Notes under the pieces: model-generated
Told to the model about the DNA's origin: nothing
Seen by the model: only the letters and a program-made list of their open reading frames with translations
The model's database searches: none
Made by a program: the position numbers and the translations under genes
Shown: positions 1-9,985 of the stretch, piece by piece
Position numbering within the stretch: the first letter of the stretch is position 1
Layout of the letters: each line of letters begins with the position of its first letter
Source: Azoarcus sp. L1K30
Lineage (GTDB): Bacteria; Pseudomonadota; Gammaproteobacteria; Burkholderiales; Rhodocyclaceae
Reading direction: 5' to 3'
Assembly: GCF_018122735.1 (NCBI RefSeq)
Contig: NZ_JAGRRD010000001.1
Coordinates: 4,326,615 to 4,390,614 of the forward strand
Length of the DNA: 64,000 nucleotides

Positions 1-1
1 C

Positions 2-232
2 GATGGTAGCAAGTTCGACTCAAGCAGGGATCGCAACGACCCGTTCAACTTTCCGCTCGGTGCAGGCCATGTCATTCGTGGTTGGGATGAAGGCGTGCAG
101 GGCATGCAGGTGGGCGGCAAGCGCAAGCTGACGATTCCCCCCGCGCTTGGATACGGGATGCGTGGCGCGGGTGGCGTGATTCCGCCCAATGCGACGCTGG
201 TGTTCGAGGTTGAACTTCTCAAGCTCCTTTGA
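2..232 (+). CDS. FKBP-type peptidyl-prolyl cis-trans isomerase, C-terminal part
   Basis: This is the C-terminal 76 codons of a gene that begins before the window. The frame reads DGSKFDSS..., then [19 protein letters not shown], then IPPALGYG and [14 protein letters not shown], which is the classic FKBP fold signature: the active-site Trp in VIRGWDEG, the ALGYG turn and the closing beta strand. The family catalyses proline cis-trans isomerisation and assists folding. The part seen is one complete FKBP half-domain without a C-terminal extension, so this is probably a small single-domain FKBP; a signal peptide cannot be judged because the N-terminus is missing. Confidence 0.93.
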   Translation, partial: DGSKFDSSRDRNDPFNFPLGAGHVIRGWDEGVQGMQVGGKRKLTIPPALGYGMRGAGGVIPPNATLVFEVELLKLL

Positions 233-316
233 GGTGCGCGTGAGCTTTGGTGTGCATGCTCAGGCTTCGATCGGTCGCGGGTCGTGTCCGTGCTTCAAGG
301 CGCAAGAGAGGGTGGC

Positions 317-775
317 ATGAAACTCGATCAGACCCAGTTGCGCATCCTCTCGCTATTGCAGAAAGACTCTACGCTCAGTACCCAGGCGCTGGCCGACAAG
401 GTCGGCATGTCGCCGTCGCCATGCTGGCGGCGGGTGAAGGAGATGGAAGAGGCGGGATTGATCCGCGCCTACGTCGCGCTTGTCGATCGACAGAAACTGG
501 GACTGGGAACCTGTGTCTGGGTCCGCGTCAAACTGAAGCAGCACAGTGCCGACGTGCTCGACCGGTTCGAGCAGGTGGTGAAGGGCTGCGATGAAGTTGT
601 CGAATGCTATGAACTGCTCGGCGAGACGGATTGCCTGCTCAAGCTCTATCTGCCGAGTCTGGAGGCCCTGTCGGCCTTCATGCACAACTTTCTGTTGAAA
701 ATCCCCGAGATCGACGTCACCCATTCCAGCGTGGCGCTGCGCGAGATCAAGAACGAGACGGCCCTGCCGCTTTGA
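317..775 (+). CDS. Lrp/AsnC family transcriptional regulator
   Basis: A 152-residue Lrp/AsnC protein. The N-terminal winged helix-turn-helix (about residues 5-55, with DKVGMSPSPCWRRVKEMEEAGLI) is followed by the RAM/AsnC ligand-binding domain (about 65-145, with CYELLGETDCLL). I chose ATG 317 because it has an AGAGGG ribosome site just upstream and gives the usual family length; an in-frame start at 284 would add 11 residues. Regulators of this family sense amino acids. The nearby 2-oxoacid ferredoxin oxidoreductase and amino-acid dehydrogenase make them plausible targets, which is inference from context. Confidence 0.93.
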   Translation: MKLDQTQLRILSLLQKDSTLSTQALADKVGMSPSPCWRRVKEMEEAGLIRAYVALVDRQKLGLGTCVWVRVKLKQHSADVLDRFEQVVKGCDEVVECYELLGETDCLLKLYLPSLEALSAFMHNFLLKIPEIDVTHSSVALREIKNETALPL

Positions 776-836
776 GCGGGCAGGGCCGTCGAATGCCGGG
801 GGGCTGCGCCCGTGAGCGCGCGCCTTGCCAGCGGTG

Positions 837-2180
837 TCAGAGGTTGCTGTAGAACACCACCAGCACGCCCGCCGGTGCCACGAAACGTGCCACGATGTTC
901 CACAGGCTGAACGCGCCTGCGGACAAGCCGAGCTCCTTGCGCACGCTGTCGCGGTCAATGAACCAGGCTGCAAAGACGATTGCGCCGAGGCCGGTCAGCG
1001 GCAGCAGGAATTTGCTGGTCAGTTGGTCGAGCAAGTCAAAGATGTTGAGCCCGAAGATCAGCACATCGCCCCAGATGTTGAAAGACAGTAGCGCCGCGAT
1101 GCCGAGCGCCCAGGTCGCCAGGCCTGCAAGCACGGTGGCGCCGATGCGGCTCAGCGATGTGCGCTCTTCCACGAGTTCTACGACCGGCTCGAGCAGCGAG
1201 ATCGAGGAGGTCAGGGCGGCGAAGGTCAGCAGGAGGAAGAACATCGTGCCCAGCACCAGCCCCCCCGAGATATTGCCGAAGGCCAGCGGCAGGGTGACGA
1301 AGATCAGTCCGGGGCCAGCCGCGGGGTCGAGACCATTGGCGAACACGATGGGGAAGATGGCCAGACCAGCGCCGATCGCGATCACGGTGTCCATCAGCAC
1401 GACGGTGCGCGCGGTGCGCAGCAGATTGACGTCCTGACCAAGGTAGGAACCATAGGCCATCATGATGCCCATGCCGAGCGACAGGGTGAAAAAGGCGTGG
1501 CCAAGGGCGGCGAGCACGACCTTGCCGTCGAGCTTGCTCCAGTCCGGGTTGAACAGATACTGCACTGCCGCGCCGAAGCCACCCGTCGTGGTGCCGTAGG
1601 CCACGAGCACGAGCAGCAGGATCCCGAGCGCCGGCATCATCAGTTTGGAGGCGCGCTCCAGTCCGCCGGAAACCCCCATTGCCACCACCCCCGCAGTGAG
1701 CAACATGAAGACGGTGTGCCACACGAGAAGGCTGCCTGGATTGGCGAGGAATGAGGTGAATGCGCTACCGACGGCATCCTTGTCCATGCCGCCGAAGCTG
1801 CCGCCGGCAACGTCGACCATGTAGGACAGTGCCCAGCCCCCGATCACGCTGTAGAAAGACAGGATCAGAAAGGCGCCGAGCACGCCGGTCGCCCCCACGA
1901 TCGCCCATTTGCGGCTGTGGCCGTTGGCGGCGGCGACCTCGGCCATGGTATTGATCGGATTCTTTTGCCCGCGCCGTCCGATCATCCACTCCGAGACCAG
2001 AATGGGGAGGCCGATCATGGCAATGCAGGCGAGATAGACCATTACGAACGCTGCGCCGCCGCTCTGGCCGATCATGTAGGGGAACTTCCAGATGTTGCCG
2101 AGGCCGACGGCAGAGCCGGTGGCTGCGAGCACGAAGCCCATCCGGGACGACCACTGTGAGTGGGAGTGGTTTTTTGCCAT
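837..2180 (-). CDS. Sodium-dependent transporter, NSS/SNF family (LeuT-like)
   Basis: A 447-residue polytopic membrane protein of the neurotransmitter:sodium symporter family. The N-terminus carries the diagnostic SRMGFVLAATGSAVGLGNIWKFP segment, which in LeuT forms TM1 with the Na+ and substrate sites; about 11 further hydrophobic segments follow. Bacterial members import amino acids (Leu, Trp, Tyr) with Na+. ATG 2180 is preferred over the upstream GTG at 2198 because AGGAG lies 8 bases before it. Divergent from the ferredoxin oxidoreductase gene, so it may feed amino acids into that pathway; substrate cannot be read from sequence. Confidence 0.93.
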   Translation of the reverse strand: MAKNHSHSQWSSRMGFVLAATGSAVGLGNIWKFPYMIGQSGGAAFVMVYLACIAMIGLPILVSEWMIGRRGQKNPINTMAEVAAANGHSRKWAIVGATGVLGAFLILSFYSVIGGWALSYMVDVAGGSFGGMDKDAVGSAFTSFLANPGSLLVWHTVFMLLTAGVVAMGVSGGLERASKLMMPALGILLLVLVAYGTTTGGFGAAVQYLFNPDWSKLDGKVVLAALGHAFFTLSLGMGIMMAYGSYLGQDVNLLRTARTVVLMDTVIAIGAGLAIFPIVFANGLDPAAGPGLIFVTLPLAFGNISGGLVLGTMFFLLLTFAALTSSISLLEPVVELVEERTSLSRIGATVLAGLATWALGIAALLSFNIWGDVLIFGLNIFDLLDQLTSKFLLPLTGLGAIVFAAWFIDRDSVRKELGLSAGAFSLWNIVARFVAPAGVLVVFYSNL

Positions 2181-2610
2181 GTCATCGCTCCTGCGCACAG
2201 GTATTGAAGAAGGGGCGTGACAATAGCAGCAAGCTTGGGCGAACGGTGCCCGGAATGGCGTGAATCACGGAAAGTCTCCTCTCGTTTTGGTGACACGGTG
2301 CTCATGGCACCGTGCTCAGGGCATGGCTGAAGCAATCCGTCATCCGGATGCATCACCGCCCTGTGTTGAGGCCGCGCAAACCGGTGGGGTTGGCACGGGG
2401 TGTCAGGATAGTAACGACTGATGAAAGAAAAAATTTTTCTTATAAGGTGGTCGCAGACGGGAAATCAGGACAATTTTTCCTCTCCGGCTTCCTTAGCATG
2501 GGGTTGCGTCAATAAATACGGCGCATTGACGAACAACGCCACCAACAAGGAGACAGGGCTGACAGGTCGACCGCGGTGCCACGAGCACATGCGCGCCGGT
2601 CTCGTGCCCG
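2181..2610. other. Intergenic region with AT-rich inverted repeat
   Basis: A 430-base non-coding stretch between the divergent transporter and oxidoreductase genes. It contains an AT-rich near-perfect inverted repeat, AAGAAAAAATTTTTCTT at 2425-2441, in an otherwise GC-rich background. An AAGGAG-like sequence near 2548 is too far from the annotated downstream start to serve it. I see no sigma-54 site and no credible gene here. Confidence 0.6.
2425..2441. promoter_or_regulatory. AT-rich inverted repeat, candidate Lrp-type operator
   Basis: AAGAAAAAATTTTTCTT is symmetrical about one central A. It resembles the AG...AT-rich...CT layout of Lrp/AsnC operators, although its core is two bases longer than the E. 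coli Lrp consensus. It lies between the transporter and the ferredoxin oxidoreductase, with an Lrp gene 1.7 kb away. The role is inferred. Confidence 0.35.
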
Positions 2611-5600
2611 ATGCACACGATGCTCATGACAACACTGCCCGCGGTTTCGCTTGACGACAAATATACCCTGAAGGAAGGCCGTGCCTGGATGACGGGCATT
2701 CAGGCGCTGGTCAGATTGCCGATGATGCAGCGCATGCGCGACGAGGCTGCCGGGCTCAATACCGCCGGCTTCGTCTCCGGCTACCGCGGCTCTCCACTTG
2801 GTAATGTCGATCAGGAGTTCTGGAAGGCGAAGAAGTATCTCGAGCCGATGCACATCCGCTTTCAGGCCGGGCTCAACGAGGATCTGGCCGCGACCGCGGT
2901 GTGGGGGACGCAGCAGGTTACGCTCGACCCCAATGCGCGTTACGACGGCGTGTTTTCCATCTGGTACGGTAAGGGACCCGGTGTGGACCGTACCGGTGAT
3001 GTGTTCCGTCATGCCAACGCGGCTGGCAGCTCGAAGCATGGTGGCGTGCTGGTGATTGCGGGGGACGACCACGCCGCCAAATCGTCCACGCTGCCGCATC
3101 AGACCGAGCATGTGTTCAAGGCGCTGATGATGCCGGTGCTGGCGCCGGCCGGGATTCAGGAATATCTCGAGTACGGCCTGCACGGTTTCGCCTTGTCGCG
3201 CTACTCGGGGTGCTGGGTTGCATTCAAGGCGCTTACGGATACGGTGGAAACCTCGGCATCGGTCGATGTGGATCCGTTCAAGGTGCAGACGGTGATCCCG
3301 TCCGATTTTCCGCTGCCGGAAGACGGCCTCAATCTGCGCTGGCCCGATCCACCGCTGGTGCAGGAGAAGCGCCTGCTCCATCACAAGCTGTATGCCGCAC
3401 TGGCCTACTGTCGCGCAAACGGGCTCAACCGCACTGTGATCGACAGCCCCAATGCCCGACTTGGCATCATCACCAGCGGCAAGAGCTACCTTGACGTGCG
3501 CCAGGCGCTGGATGATCTCGGCATCGACGACACCGTAGCTGCCGAGATCGGCCTGCGGGTGTACAAGGTCGGCATGGTGTGGCCGCTCGAAGCCGAGGGC
3601 GTGCGCGAGTTCGCCGATGGGCTGGAAGAGATCCTGGTGGTGGAGGAGAAGCGCCAGTTCCTCGAGTATCAGCTCAAGGAGGAGCTTTACAACTGGAACG
3701 AACATGTCAGGCCACGGGTGATCGGCAAGTTCGACGAGAAGGGCGAATGGGCGCTGCCGCACAGCGAGTGGCTGCTGCCGGCTGCGGGCGAGCTGACGCC
3801 GGCGATGGTGGCGCGGGTCATCGCCGCACGCATTGCGCGTTTTCATACATCGGACCGGATCAAGGCCCGCCTAGCCTTTTTCGATGCCAAGGAGGCGGCG
3901 CTTGCGCGCCCGCGCCAGTCGATTGCGCGCGTGCCGCACTACTGCTCGGGTTGTCCGCACAACACTTCGACCAAGGTGCCGCAGGGCTCGCGCGCCCTGG
4001 CGGGGATCGGCTGCCACTACATGGCGACCTGGCTGTCGCCGGAGTCCACCCAGACCTTCTGCCAGATGGGGGGCGAGGGCGTGCCATGGGTGGGGCAGGC
4101 GCCTTTTACCAGCACGCCGCACGTGTTTGCCAATCTCGGCGACGGCACCTACATGCACTCGGGCATTCTGGCGATCCGCGCGGCCGTGGCTGCAAGGGTG
4201 AACATCACCTACAAGATCCTCTACAACGACGCGGTGGCGATGACCGGTGGCCAGCCCCATGACGGAACACTGTCGGTACCGATCATTGCCCGCCAACTCC
4301 AGGCGGAAGGTGTGAGCAATATCGTTGTCGTTAATGACGGTACCGGTCGCGCCTACGGCCCGTCCGACCTGCCGCACGGCATTCCCATCCGCCACCGCGA
4401 CGAGCTCGATGCGGTGCAGCGCGAGTTGCGCACGGTGCCGGGCGTGAGCGCCTTGATCTACGATCAGACCTGCGCTGCCGAGAAGCGTCGGCGCAGGAAG
4501 CGCGGCACTTTTCCCGACCCGGCAAAGCGGGTCGTGATCAACGATCTGGTATGCGAAGGTTGCGGCGATTGCAGCGACAAGTCGAACTGCATGTCGGTGG
4601 GCACGGTGGAGACCGAGTTCGGCCGCAAGCGCGCGATCGACCAGTCGTCCTGCAACAAGGACTTCTCCTGCGTCAAGGGTTTCTGTCCGAGCTTCGTCAC
4701 CATCGAAGGCGGAAAGCTGCGCAAGGGCAAGGCCAGCGCAGCGCAAGGTACGGATGACTTGCCGCGCCCACAGCTGCCCTCGACGGCCGCACCCTGGGGC
4801 ATTCTGGTCACGGGTGTCGGCGGTACGGGCGTGGTGACGATCGCGGCGCTGCTGGGCATGGCCGCTCACCTCGAAGGCAAGGGCATCTCGGTGCTTGATA
4901 TGGCCGGCCTGGCGCAAAAGGGCGGCGCGGTATGGTCGCATGTGCGCATCGCCGATCGACAGGAGCAGCTCTTTGCCGCTCGCGTGGCGGCGGGCGAAGC
5001 CAATGCGGTGATCGGCTGCGATCTTGTCGTGGCCGCGAGTGACGAGTCGCTGGCGAAAATGCGCAACGGTCACACCCGGGTCGTGATCAATCGCGATCAG
5101 TCCATGACCAGCGAGTTCGTGCGTGGTTTTGCAGCACAGGCCCGCAGTGGCGACGTGGGAATGGTTCCCGATCCTCAGTTCCCGGCGGGATCAATGGAGC
5201 AGCAGATCGTCGAGGCGGTCGGTGTCGAGGCGGCCGAGTTCATCGATGCCTCCCGGTTGGCGACCAGCCTCCTTGGTGATGCGATCGCCACCAATCTGTT
5301 CATGCTCGGCTATGCCTGGCAAAAGGGCCTGGTGCCGCTTAGCGACGACGCCATTCTGCGTGCGATCGAGATCAACGGCGCCGCGGTGACGGCTAACAAG
5401 GCCGCATTCCAGTGGGGACGTCGGGCCGCGGTGGACCTCAACGCAGGGAGTGAAGCGGCAAGACCGCAGCATGGCAAGCCGGCGCATCATGCGCTGTCGG
5501 CCACGGTCGACGAGGTGATCGCCCGCCGTCAGATCCAGCTGACGGACTACCAGAATGCCGCCTATGCTGCCCGCTACACCAGGCTCGTCGATCGCGTGCG

Positions 5601-6198
5601 TGCGGCCGAATCGCAGCTGATGCCGGGGATTTCGCTGCTGACCGAGGCCGTCGCACGCGGCTACTACAAGCTGCTGGCCTACAAGGACGAGTACGAAGTC
5701 GCGCGTCTGTATACCGACAGCGACTTCCTCAAGCGCGTCGAGGAGCAGTTCGAAGGTGACTACTCGCTGGTCTTCCATCTTGCGCCGCCGATGCTGGCCG
5801 ACAAGGATCCGCTGAGCGGCGAATTGCAGAAGAAGTCCTATGGCCCGTGGATGCTCAAGGCGATGCGGATGCTGGTGAAGTTCCGTCATCTTCGCGGCAG
5901 TGCGCTCGATCCCTTTGCGCGCAGTCATGATCGCAAGCTCGACCGCCAACTGATTGCAGACTACGAACAGTTGATCGACGAAGTGCTGCGCGGGCTGGAG
6001 CTCGCCAACCATGAAACTGCGGTCGAGCTCGCTGCATTGCCCGAGCAGATCCGCGGCTTCGGCCACGTTCGCGAACGCTATCTGGCTCAGGCGAAGAAGC
6101 GCGAAGCCATGCTGCTGGCGGGGTTTCGGTCGCGTCAACCGCTCACCGCAACCGTCGGCGGCAAGGCTCGCAAGACGATTGCGGTGATTGCTGGCTGA
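2611..6198 (+). CDS. Indolepyruvate (2-oxoacid) ferredoxin oxidoreductase, fused alpha/gamma type
   Basis: A 1195-residue fusion enzyme that oxidatively decarboxylates aryl- or branched-chain 2-oxoacids to acyl-CoA and reduces ferredoxin. Visible parts in order: a pyrimidine-binding TPP region with GYRGSPLGN and AGLNEDLAATAVWG near residues 55-95; a CSGCPHNTST motif near 450; the TPP/Mg site GDGTYMHSG near 510; a cysteine cluster CEGCGDCSDKSNC near 650 for Fe-S; the gamma-type Rossmann domain GVGGTGVVTIAALLG near 735; and a C-terminal domain of unknown role. Archaeal enzymes split these between IorA and IorB; the long fusion is common in proteobacteria. ATGs at 2620 and 2626 are alternative starts, since no ribosome site is convincing. 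Followed by an amino-acid dehydrogenase. Confidence 0.93.
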   Translation: MHTMLMTTLPAVSLDDKYTLKEGRAWMTGIQALVRLPMMQRMRDEAAGLNTAGFVSGYRGSPLGNVDQEFWKAKKYLEPMHIRFQAGLNEDLAATAVWGTQQVTLDPNARYDGVFSIWYGKGPGVDRTGDVFRHANAAGSSKHGGVLVIAGDDHAAKSSTLPHQTEHVFKALMMPVLAPAGIQEYLEYGLHGFALSRYSGCWVAFKALTDTVETSASVDVDPFKVQTVIPSDFPLPEDGLNLRWPDPPLVQEKRLLHHKLYAALAYCRANGLNRTVIDSPNARLGIITSGKSYLDVRQALDDLGIDDTVAAEIGLRVYKVGMVWPLEAEGVREFADGLEEILVVEEKRQFLEYQLKEELYNWNEHVRPRVIGKFDEKGEWALPHSEWLLPAAGELTPAMVARVIAARIARFHTSDRIKARLAFFDAKEAALARPRQSIARVPHYCSGCPHNTSTKVPQGSRALAGIGCHYMATWLSPESTQTFCQMGGEGVPWVGQAPFTSTPHVFANLGDGTYMHSGILAIRAAVAARVNITYKILYNDAVAMTGGQPHDGTLSVPIIARQLQAEGVSNIVVVNDGTGRAYGPSDLPHGIPIRHRDELDAVQRELRTVPGVSALIYDQTCAAEKRRRRKRGTFPDPAKRVVINDLVCEGCGDCSDKSNCMSVGTVETEFGRKRAIDQSSCNKDFSCVKGFCPSFVTIEGGKLRKGKASAAQGTDDLPRPQLPSTAAPWGILVTGVGGTGVVTIAALLGMAAHLEGKGISVLDMAGLAQKGGAVWSHVRIADRQEQLFAARVAAGEANAVIGCDLVVAASDESLAKMRNGHTRVVINRDQSMTSEFVRGFAAQARSGDVGMVPDPQFPAGSMEQQIVEAVGVEAAEFIDASRLATSLLGDAIATNLFMLGYAWQKGLVPLSDDAILRAIEINGAAVTANKAAFQWGRRAAVDLNAGSEAARPQHGKPAHHALSATVDEVIARRQIQLTDYQNAAYAARYTRLVDRVRAAESQLMPGISLLTEAVARGYYKLLAYKDEYEVARLYTDSDFLKRVEEQFEGDYSLVFHLAPPMLADKDPLSGELQKKSYGPWMLKAMRMLVKFRHLRGSALDPFARSHDRKLDRQLIADYEQLIDEVLRGLELANHETAVELAALPEQIRGFGHVRERYLAQAKKREAMLLAGFRSRQPLTATVGGKARKTIAVIAG

Positions 6199-6350
6199 AT
6201 GCGTTTACCACCTGAGGCTGCCTGGCGTGTTCATCCGTGTTCCAGGCAGCGCCCAATCGATTTTCCACCACTGTGCAGAACGATTCCGCCCACACCACAA
6301 GTGAGGGCGTGGGTCGTGATGCAAGCATCCCTACAAGGAAGGAGACTCCC

Positions 6351-7400
6351 ATGGCTGTATTTTCATTGAGTGATTTTGCCGATCACGAGCAGGTCGTGTT
6401 CTGCAGCGACGACAAGAGCGGGCTGAAGGCGATCATCGCGGTCCACAACTCGAATCTCGGGCCCGCACTCGGTGGCTGCCGGATGTGGCCGTATGCCAGC
6501 GAAGAAGAGGCGGTCCGTGACGTGCTGCGCCTGTCGCGCGGCATGACCTACAAGTCCGCAATGGCCAACCTGAAGCTCGGTGGCGGCAAGTCGGTGATCA
6601 TCGGCAACCCGCGCACCGAGAAGACGCCGGCCCTGCTTGCAGCGTTCGCGCGCGCCCTGGAAAACCTGAACGGTCGCTACATTGCCGCCGAAGATTCGGG
6701 TACCAGCGTGGACGACATGAAGTACATGGCGCAATTCACCGCGCATGTGTCAGGCATCGTCGACAAGCCGACTGACGGCGGTACCCGCAGCGGCGATCCG
6801 TCGCCGGCCACGGCCTACGGCACCTTCGTCGGCATCAAGGCGGCGGTCAAGGCGAAGCTCGGTCGTGACTCGCTCGATGGTTTGCGAGTGGCCGTGCAAG
6901 GTGTGGGCCATGTCGGCCTGGATCTGGCACAGCAACTGAAGGAAGCAGGGGCGAAGCTGTGGATTACCGACATCCATCGCGAGTCGTTGGCCGAAGCCGC
7001 AAAGGTCCTCGGCGCCACCGTGGTGGCGCCGGAAGAGATCTTCGGGCTCGACGTCGACGTCTTTGCACCCTGCGCACTGGGCGCCATCCTGAACGATCAG
7101 ACCGTTCCGCAGCTCAAGGCCTCGATCGTGGCGGGGGCGTCGAACAATCAGCTTGCCGAGGCGCGCCATGGGGTCGAATTGATGAAGCGCGGCATCCTCT
7201 ATGCGCCCGACTACGTCATCAACGCGGGCGGCATCATCGACGTCTACCATGAACGCATCGGTTTCGACCGTGCTGCATTGGTCGGCCACGTCGAAGGCAT
7301 CTACGACAACCTGATGGAAGTTTTCGAACGCGCGCAGAAGGAGGCGCGGCCGACCGGTGAGGTGGCCGATGCCATCGCCGAGGAACGTTTCATGCGCTGA
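6351..7400 (+). CDS. Leu/Phe/Val-type amino-acid dehydrogenase
   Basis: A 349-residue NAD-dependent amino-acid dehydrogenase of the Glu/Leu/Phe/Val superfamily. It has the catalytic-lysine segment [16 protein letters not shown] (about residues 75-90), the [12 protein letters not shown] motif near 115, and a Rossmann site [17 protein letters not shown] near 183. The ATG at 6351 follows a strong AAGGAAGGAG site; upstream in-frame codons lack one. The enzyme reversibly converts a branched-chain or aromatic amino acid to its 2-oxoacid, the substrate type used by the preceding ferredoxin oxidoreductase, so the pair probably forms one catabolic route. Whether Leu, Phe or Val is preferred cannot be decided. 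Confidence 0.92.
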   Translation: MAVFSLSDFADHEQVVFCSDDKSGLKAIIAVHNSNLGPALGGCRMWPYASEEEAVRDVLRLSRGMTYKSAMANLKLGGGKSVIIGNPRTEKTPALLAAFARALENLNGRYIAAEDSGTSVDDMKYMAQFTAHVSGIVDKPTDGGTRSGDPSPATAYGTFVGIKAAVKAKLGRDSLDGLRVAVQGVGHVGLDLAQQLKEAGAKLWITDIHRESLAEAAKVLGATVVAPEEIFGLDVDVFAPCALGAILNDQTVPQLKASIVAGASNNQLAEARHGVELMKRGILYAPDYVINAGGIIDVYHERIGFDRAALVGHVEGIYDNLMEVFERAQKEARPTGEVADAIAEERFMR

Positions 7401-7427
7401 AAAGGGCTGTGTTGTCGTACTGAAATG

Positions 7428-7458
7428 AAAAATGCCGCGACTGGGTCGCGGCATTTTT
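7428..7458. terminator. Bidirectional intrinsic terminator
   Basis: AAAAATGCCGCGAC, a TGG loop and GTCGCGGCATTTTT form a perfect 14-base-pair hairpin with an A-tract on one side and a T-tract on the other. It sits between the convergent dehydrogenase and aspS genes and should stop transcription from both sides. Confidence 0.92.
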
Positions 7459-7475
7459 CGTGGAGCGTCAGTGAA

Positions 7476-9275
7476 TCAGCTCTTGCCGACTTCGACTTGA
7501 GTCTCGACTTTCTGTCGCAGACGGATGTGAAGTTCGCGCAGTTGCTTTTCGTCCACGTCGCCCGGCGCGTCCGTCAGCAGGCACTGCGCACGCTGGGTCT
7601 TGGGGAAGGCGATGACGTCGCGAATCGATTCCGCGCCGGCCATCATGGTCACTACACGGTCGAGTCCGAAGGCCAGGCCTCCGTGCGGCGGCGCGCCGTA
7701 CTTGAGGGCGTCGAGCAGGAAGCCGAATTTCAGTTGCTGCTCTTCGGGACCGATGTTGAGCGCATCGAAGACCTTGGCCTGGACGTCGGCGCGGTGGATA
7801 CGCACCGAGCCACCGCCGATCTCCCAGCCGTTGAGCGCAAGGTCGTAGGCCTTGGCGAGGCATTCGCCCGGGTTGGTGGTGAGCAGGTCGAGGTGCTCGT
7901 CCTTCGGGCTGGTGAAGGGATGGTGGCAGGCGGTCCAACGCTTGCTCTCATCGTCGTACTCGAACATTGGGAAGTCGACCACCCACAGCGGGCACCACGC
8001 CTCGCCAGTGACGAAACCCTTCTCGTGGCCGAGCTTGGTGCGCAGGGCGCCGAGGGCATCGTTGACCACCTTGGTCTTGTCCGCGCCGAAGAAGATCAGG
8101 TCGCCGGACTGTGCGCCAGTACGTTCGAGAATGGTGCGCAGCGCGGTTTCATGCAGGTTCTTGACGATGGGCGATTGCAGGCCGGTCTCGTTGGGCTGCG
8201 CAGCGTCGTTGACCTTGATGTAGGCAAGGCCGCGCGCACCGTAGATGCCGACGAATTTGGTGTATTCGTCGATCTCGCCGCGGCTCAGGCTGGCGCCACC
8301 GGGGACGCGCATCGCAGCGACCCTGCCGCCGGATGTGGCGGGGCCGGAGAACACCTTGAAAGCGACGTCCTGTACCGCATCGGTGACGTCGGTGAGCTCG
8401 AGGGTGACGCGCAGGTCGGGCTTGTCCGAACCGAAGCGGCGCATGGCTTCGGCGTAGGTCATGCGCGGGAAGGGCGAAGGCAGTTCGACGGCAAGGGTTT
8501 CCTTGAACACGAAGCGGATCATCTCTTCCATCAGGGCGGTGATCTCGACCTCGTTCAGGAACGAGGTCTCGATATCGACCTGGGTGAATTCGGGCTGGCG
8601 GTCGGCACGCAGGTCTTCGTCGCGGAAGCACTTGGTGATCTGGTAGTAGCGGTCGAAGCCGGCCACCATCAGCAACTGCTTGAACAGTTGCGGCGACTGC
8701 GGCAGGGCGAAGAACTGGCCCGGGTGGACACGGGACGGCACCAGGTAGTCGCGCGCGCCTTCCGGCGTGCTCTTGGTCAGCATCGGGGTTTCGATGTCGA
8801 TGAAGCCGGCGCTGTCGAGGAAGCGGCGGAAGGACATGGCAGCCTTGTAGCGCAGCATCATGTTCTTCTGCATCTGCGGACGGCGCAGGTCAATGACGCG
8901 ACTGGTCAGACGCACCGTTTCGGACAGGTTTTCGTCATCGAGCTGGAACGGGGGCGTGACGGAGGTGTTCAGCACTTCGATGTCGTGGCAAAGCACCTCG
9001 ATCTCGCCCGATGTGAGGTTGCTGTTCTCGGTGCCGGCCGGGCGGCGACGCACCTTGCCGCTCATCTTCAGTACGAACTCGTTGCGCACGGATTCGGCGA
9101 TATTGAAGGTCTCGGCGCGATCCGGATCGCACACCACCTGCACCAGACCTTCGCGGTCACGGAGGTCGATGAAGATGACTCCGCCGTGGTCGCGGCGACG
9201 ATGCACCCAGCCGCACAGGGTCACGATCTGGTCAAGGTTGGCGGCGGTCACCTGACCGCAATAGGAAGTACGCAT
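7476..9275 (-). CDS. aspS: Aspartyl-tRNA synthetase
   Basis: A 599-residue class II synthetase charging tRNA-Asp (possibly also tRNA-Asn in organisms that use the amidotransferase route). It starts [13 protein letters not shown] like E. coli AspS, has the OB-fold anticodon-binding domain (about residues 15-105, with [19 protein letters not shown]), motif 2 around [18 protein letters not shown] (about 215-235), the bacterial GAD insertion (about 300-415) and motif 3 [10 protein letters not shown] near 530. ATG 9275 is chosen on this homology over an upstream TTG at 9293. The gene ends at the shared terminator. Confidence 0.97.
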   Translation of the reverse strand: MRTSYCGQVTAANLDQIVTLCGWVHRRRDHGGVIFIDLRDREGLVQVVCDPDRAETFNIAESVRNEFVLKMSGKVRRRPAGTENSNLTSGEIEVLCHDIEVLNTSVTPPFQLDDENLSETVRLTSRVIDLRRPQMQKNMMLRYKAAMSFRRFLDSAGFIDIETPMLTKSTPEGARDYLVPSRVHPGQFFALPQSPQLFKQLLMVAGFDRYYQITKCFRDEDLRADRQPEFTQVDIETSFLNEVEITALMEEMIRFVFKETLAVELPSPFPRMTYAEAMRRFGSDKPDLRVTLELTDVTDAVQDVAFKVFSGPATSGGRVAAMRVPGGASLSRGEIDEYTKFVGIYGARGLAYIKVNDAAQPNETGLQSPIVKNLHETALRTILERTGAQSGDLIFFGADKTKVVNDALGALRTKLGHEKGFVTGEAWCPLWVVDFPMFEYDDESKRWTACHHPFTSPKDEHLDLLTTNPGECLAKAYDLALNGWEIGGGSVRIHRADVQAKVFDALNIGPEEQQLKFGFLLDALKYGAPPHGGLAFGLDRVVTMMAGAESIRDVIAFPKTQRAQCLLTDAPGDVDEKQLRELHIRLRQKVETQVEVGKS

Positions 9276-9334
9276 GTCTTTGATTTCCGGCAATTCTGAC
9301 GCAGCCCGGCAGGGCTGCGGGATTCAGTGATGGT

Positions 9335-9961
9335 TCATTCGTTGAGCAATGCCGACCTTTCAGGCAGCTTGCGTGTCGGGGGGGCGACGACCCCCATCGA
9401 GATGATGTATTTCAGTGCCTCGTCCACACTCATCTCGAGTTCGATGACATCCGCTCTGGGCATCATCAGGAAGAAGCCGGAGGTAGGGTTCGGTGTGGTC
9501 GGAACATACACACTGACGAAATCGCCCTCGAGGTGCCTGGCAGCATCGCCGCCCGGCTTGCCGGTGAGAAAGGCGATGGTCCATGAACCCTGCCGCGGGT
9601 ACTGCACCAGAAGAGCCTTGCGAAATGCCTGGCCGCTACTGGAGAAAAGGGTATCCGAAACCTGCTTGACGCTGTAGTAGATCGACTTCACCACCGGGAT
9701 GCGTGCAAGGATGCCCTCCCAAAGCTGCACGACCTTCTGTCCCAGCACGTTGGCGGCAACCAGACCCGTCACGAAAACGATGAGCAGGCTCGCCAGCACG
9801 CCGATGCCGGGAATATTGAAGCCGATGACGTCACGGGGCTGGGATCCGCTCGGCAGCCAGAGCAGGATCTGATCCAGCGTATTCACGATCCACGCCAGCA
9901 CCATGAAGGTGATGGTCAGCGGGATCCAGATCAACAGGCCGGTGATGAAGTATTTTTTCAC
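9335..9961 (-). CDS. DUF502 family membrane protein
   Basis: A 208-residue integral membrane protein with two transmembrane segments near the N-terminus (about residues 1-30 and 50-80) and a soluble tail containing PVVKSIYYSVKQV and FLTGKPGG, typical of the DUF502 family. The start is GTG. It lies between an FmdB-like gene and aspS on the same strand, a frequent betaproteobacterial arrangement. Function is unknown; the family has no established enzymatic activity. Confidence 0.9.
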   Translation of the reverse strand: MKKYFITGLLIWIPLTITFMVLAWIVNTLDQILLWLPSGSQPRDVIGFNIPGIGVLASLLIVFVTGLVAANVLGQKVVQLWEGILARIPVVKSIYYSVKQVSDTLFSSSGQAFRKALLVQYPRQGSWTIAFLTGKPGGDAARHLEGDFVSVYVPTTPNPTSGFFLMMPRADVIELEMSVDEALKYIISMGVVAPPTRKLPERSALLNE

Positions 9962-9985
9962 ACGAAAGTCCGCAGTGGCGGGGCC

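Noticed and set aside
7425-9299. 624-codon open frame on the plus strand opposite aspS
   Set aside because: It is the GC-rich antisense shadow of the highly conserved aspS gene and has no recognisable domain.
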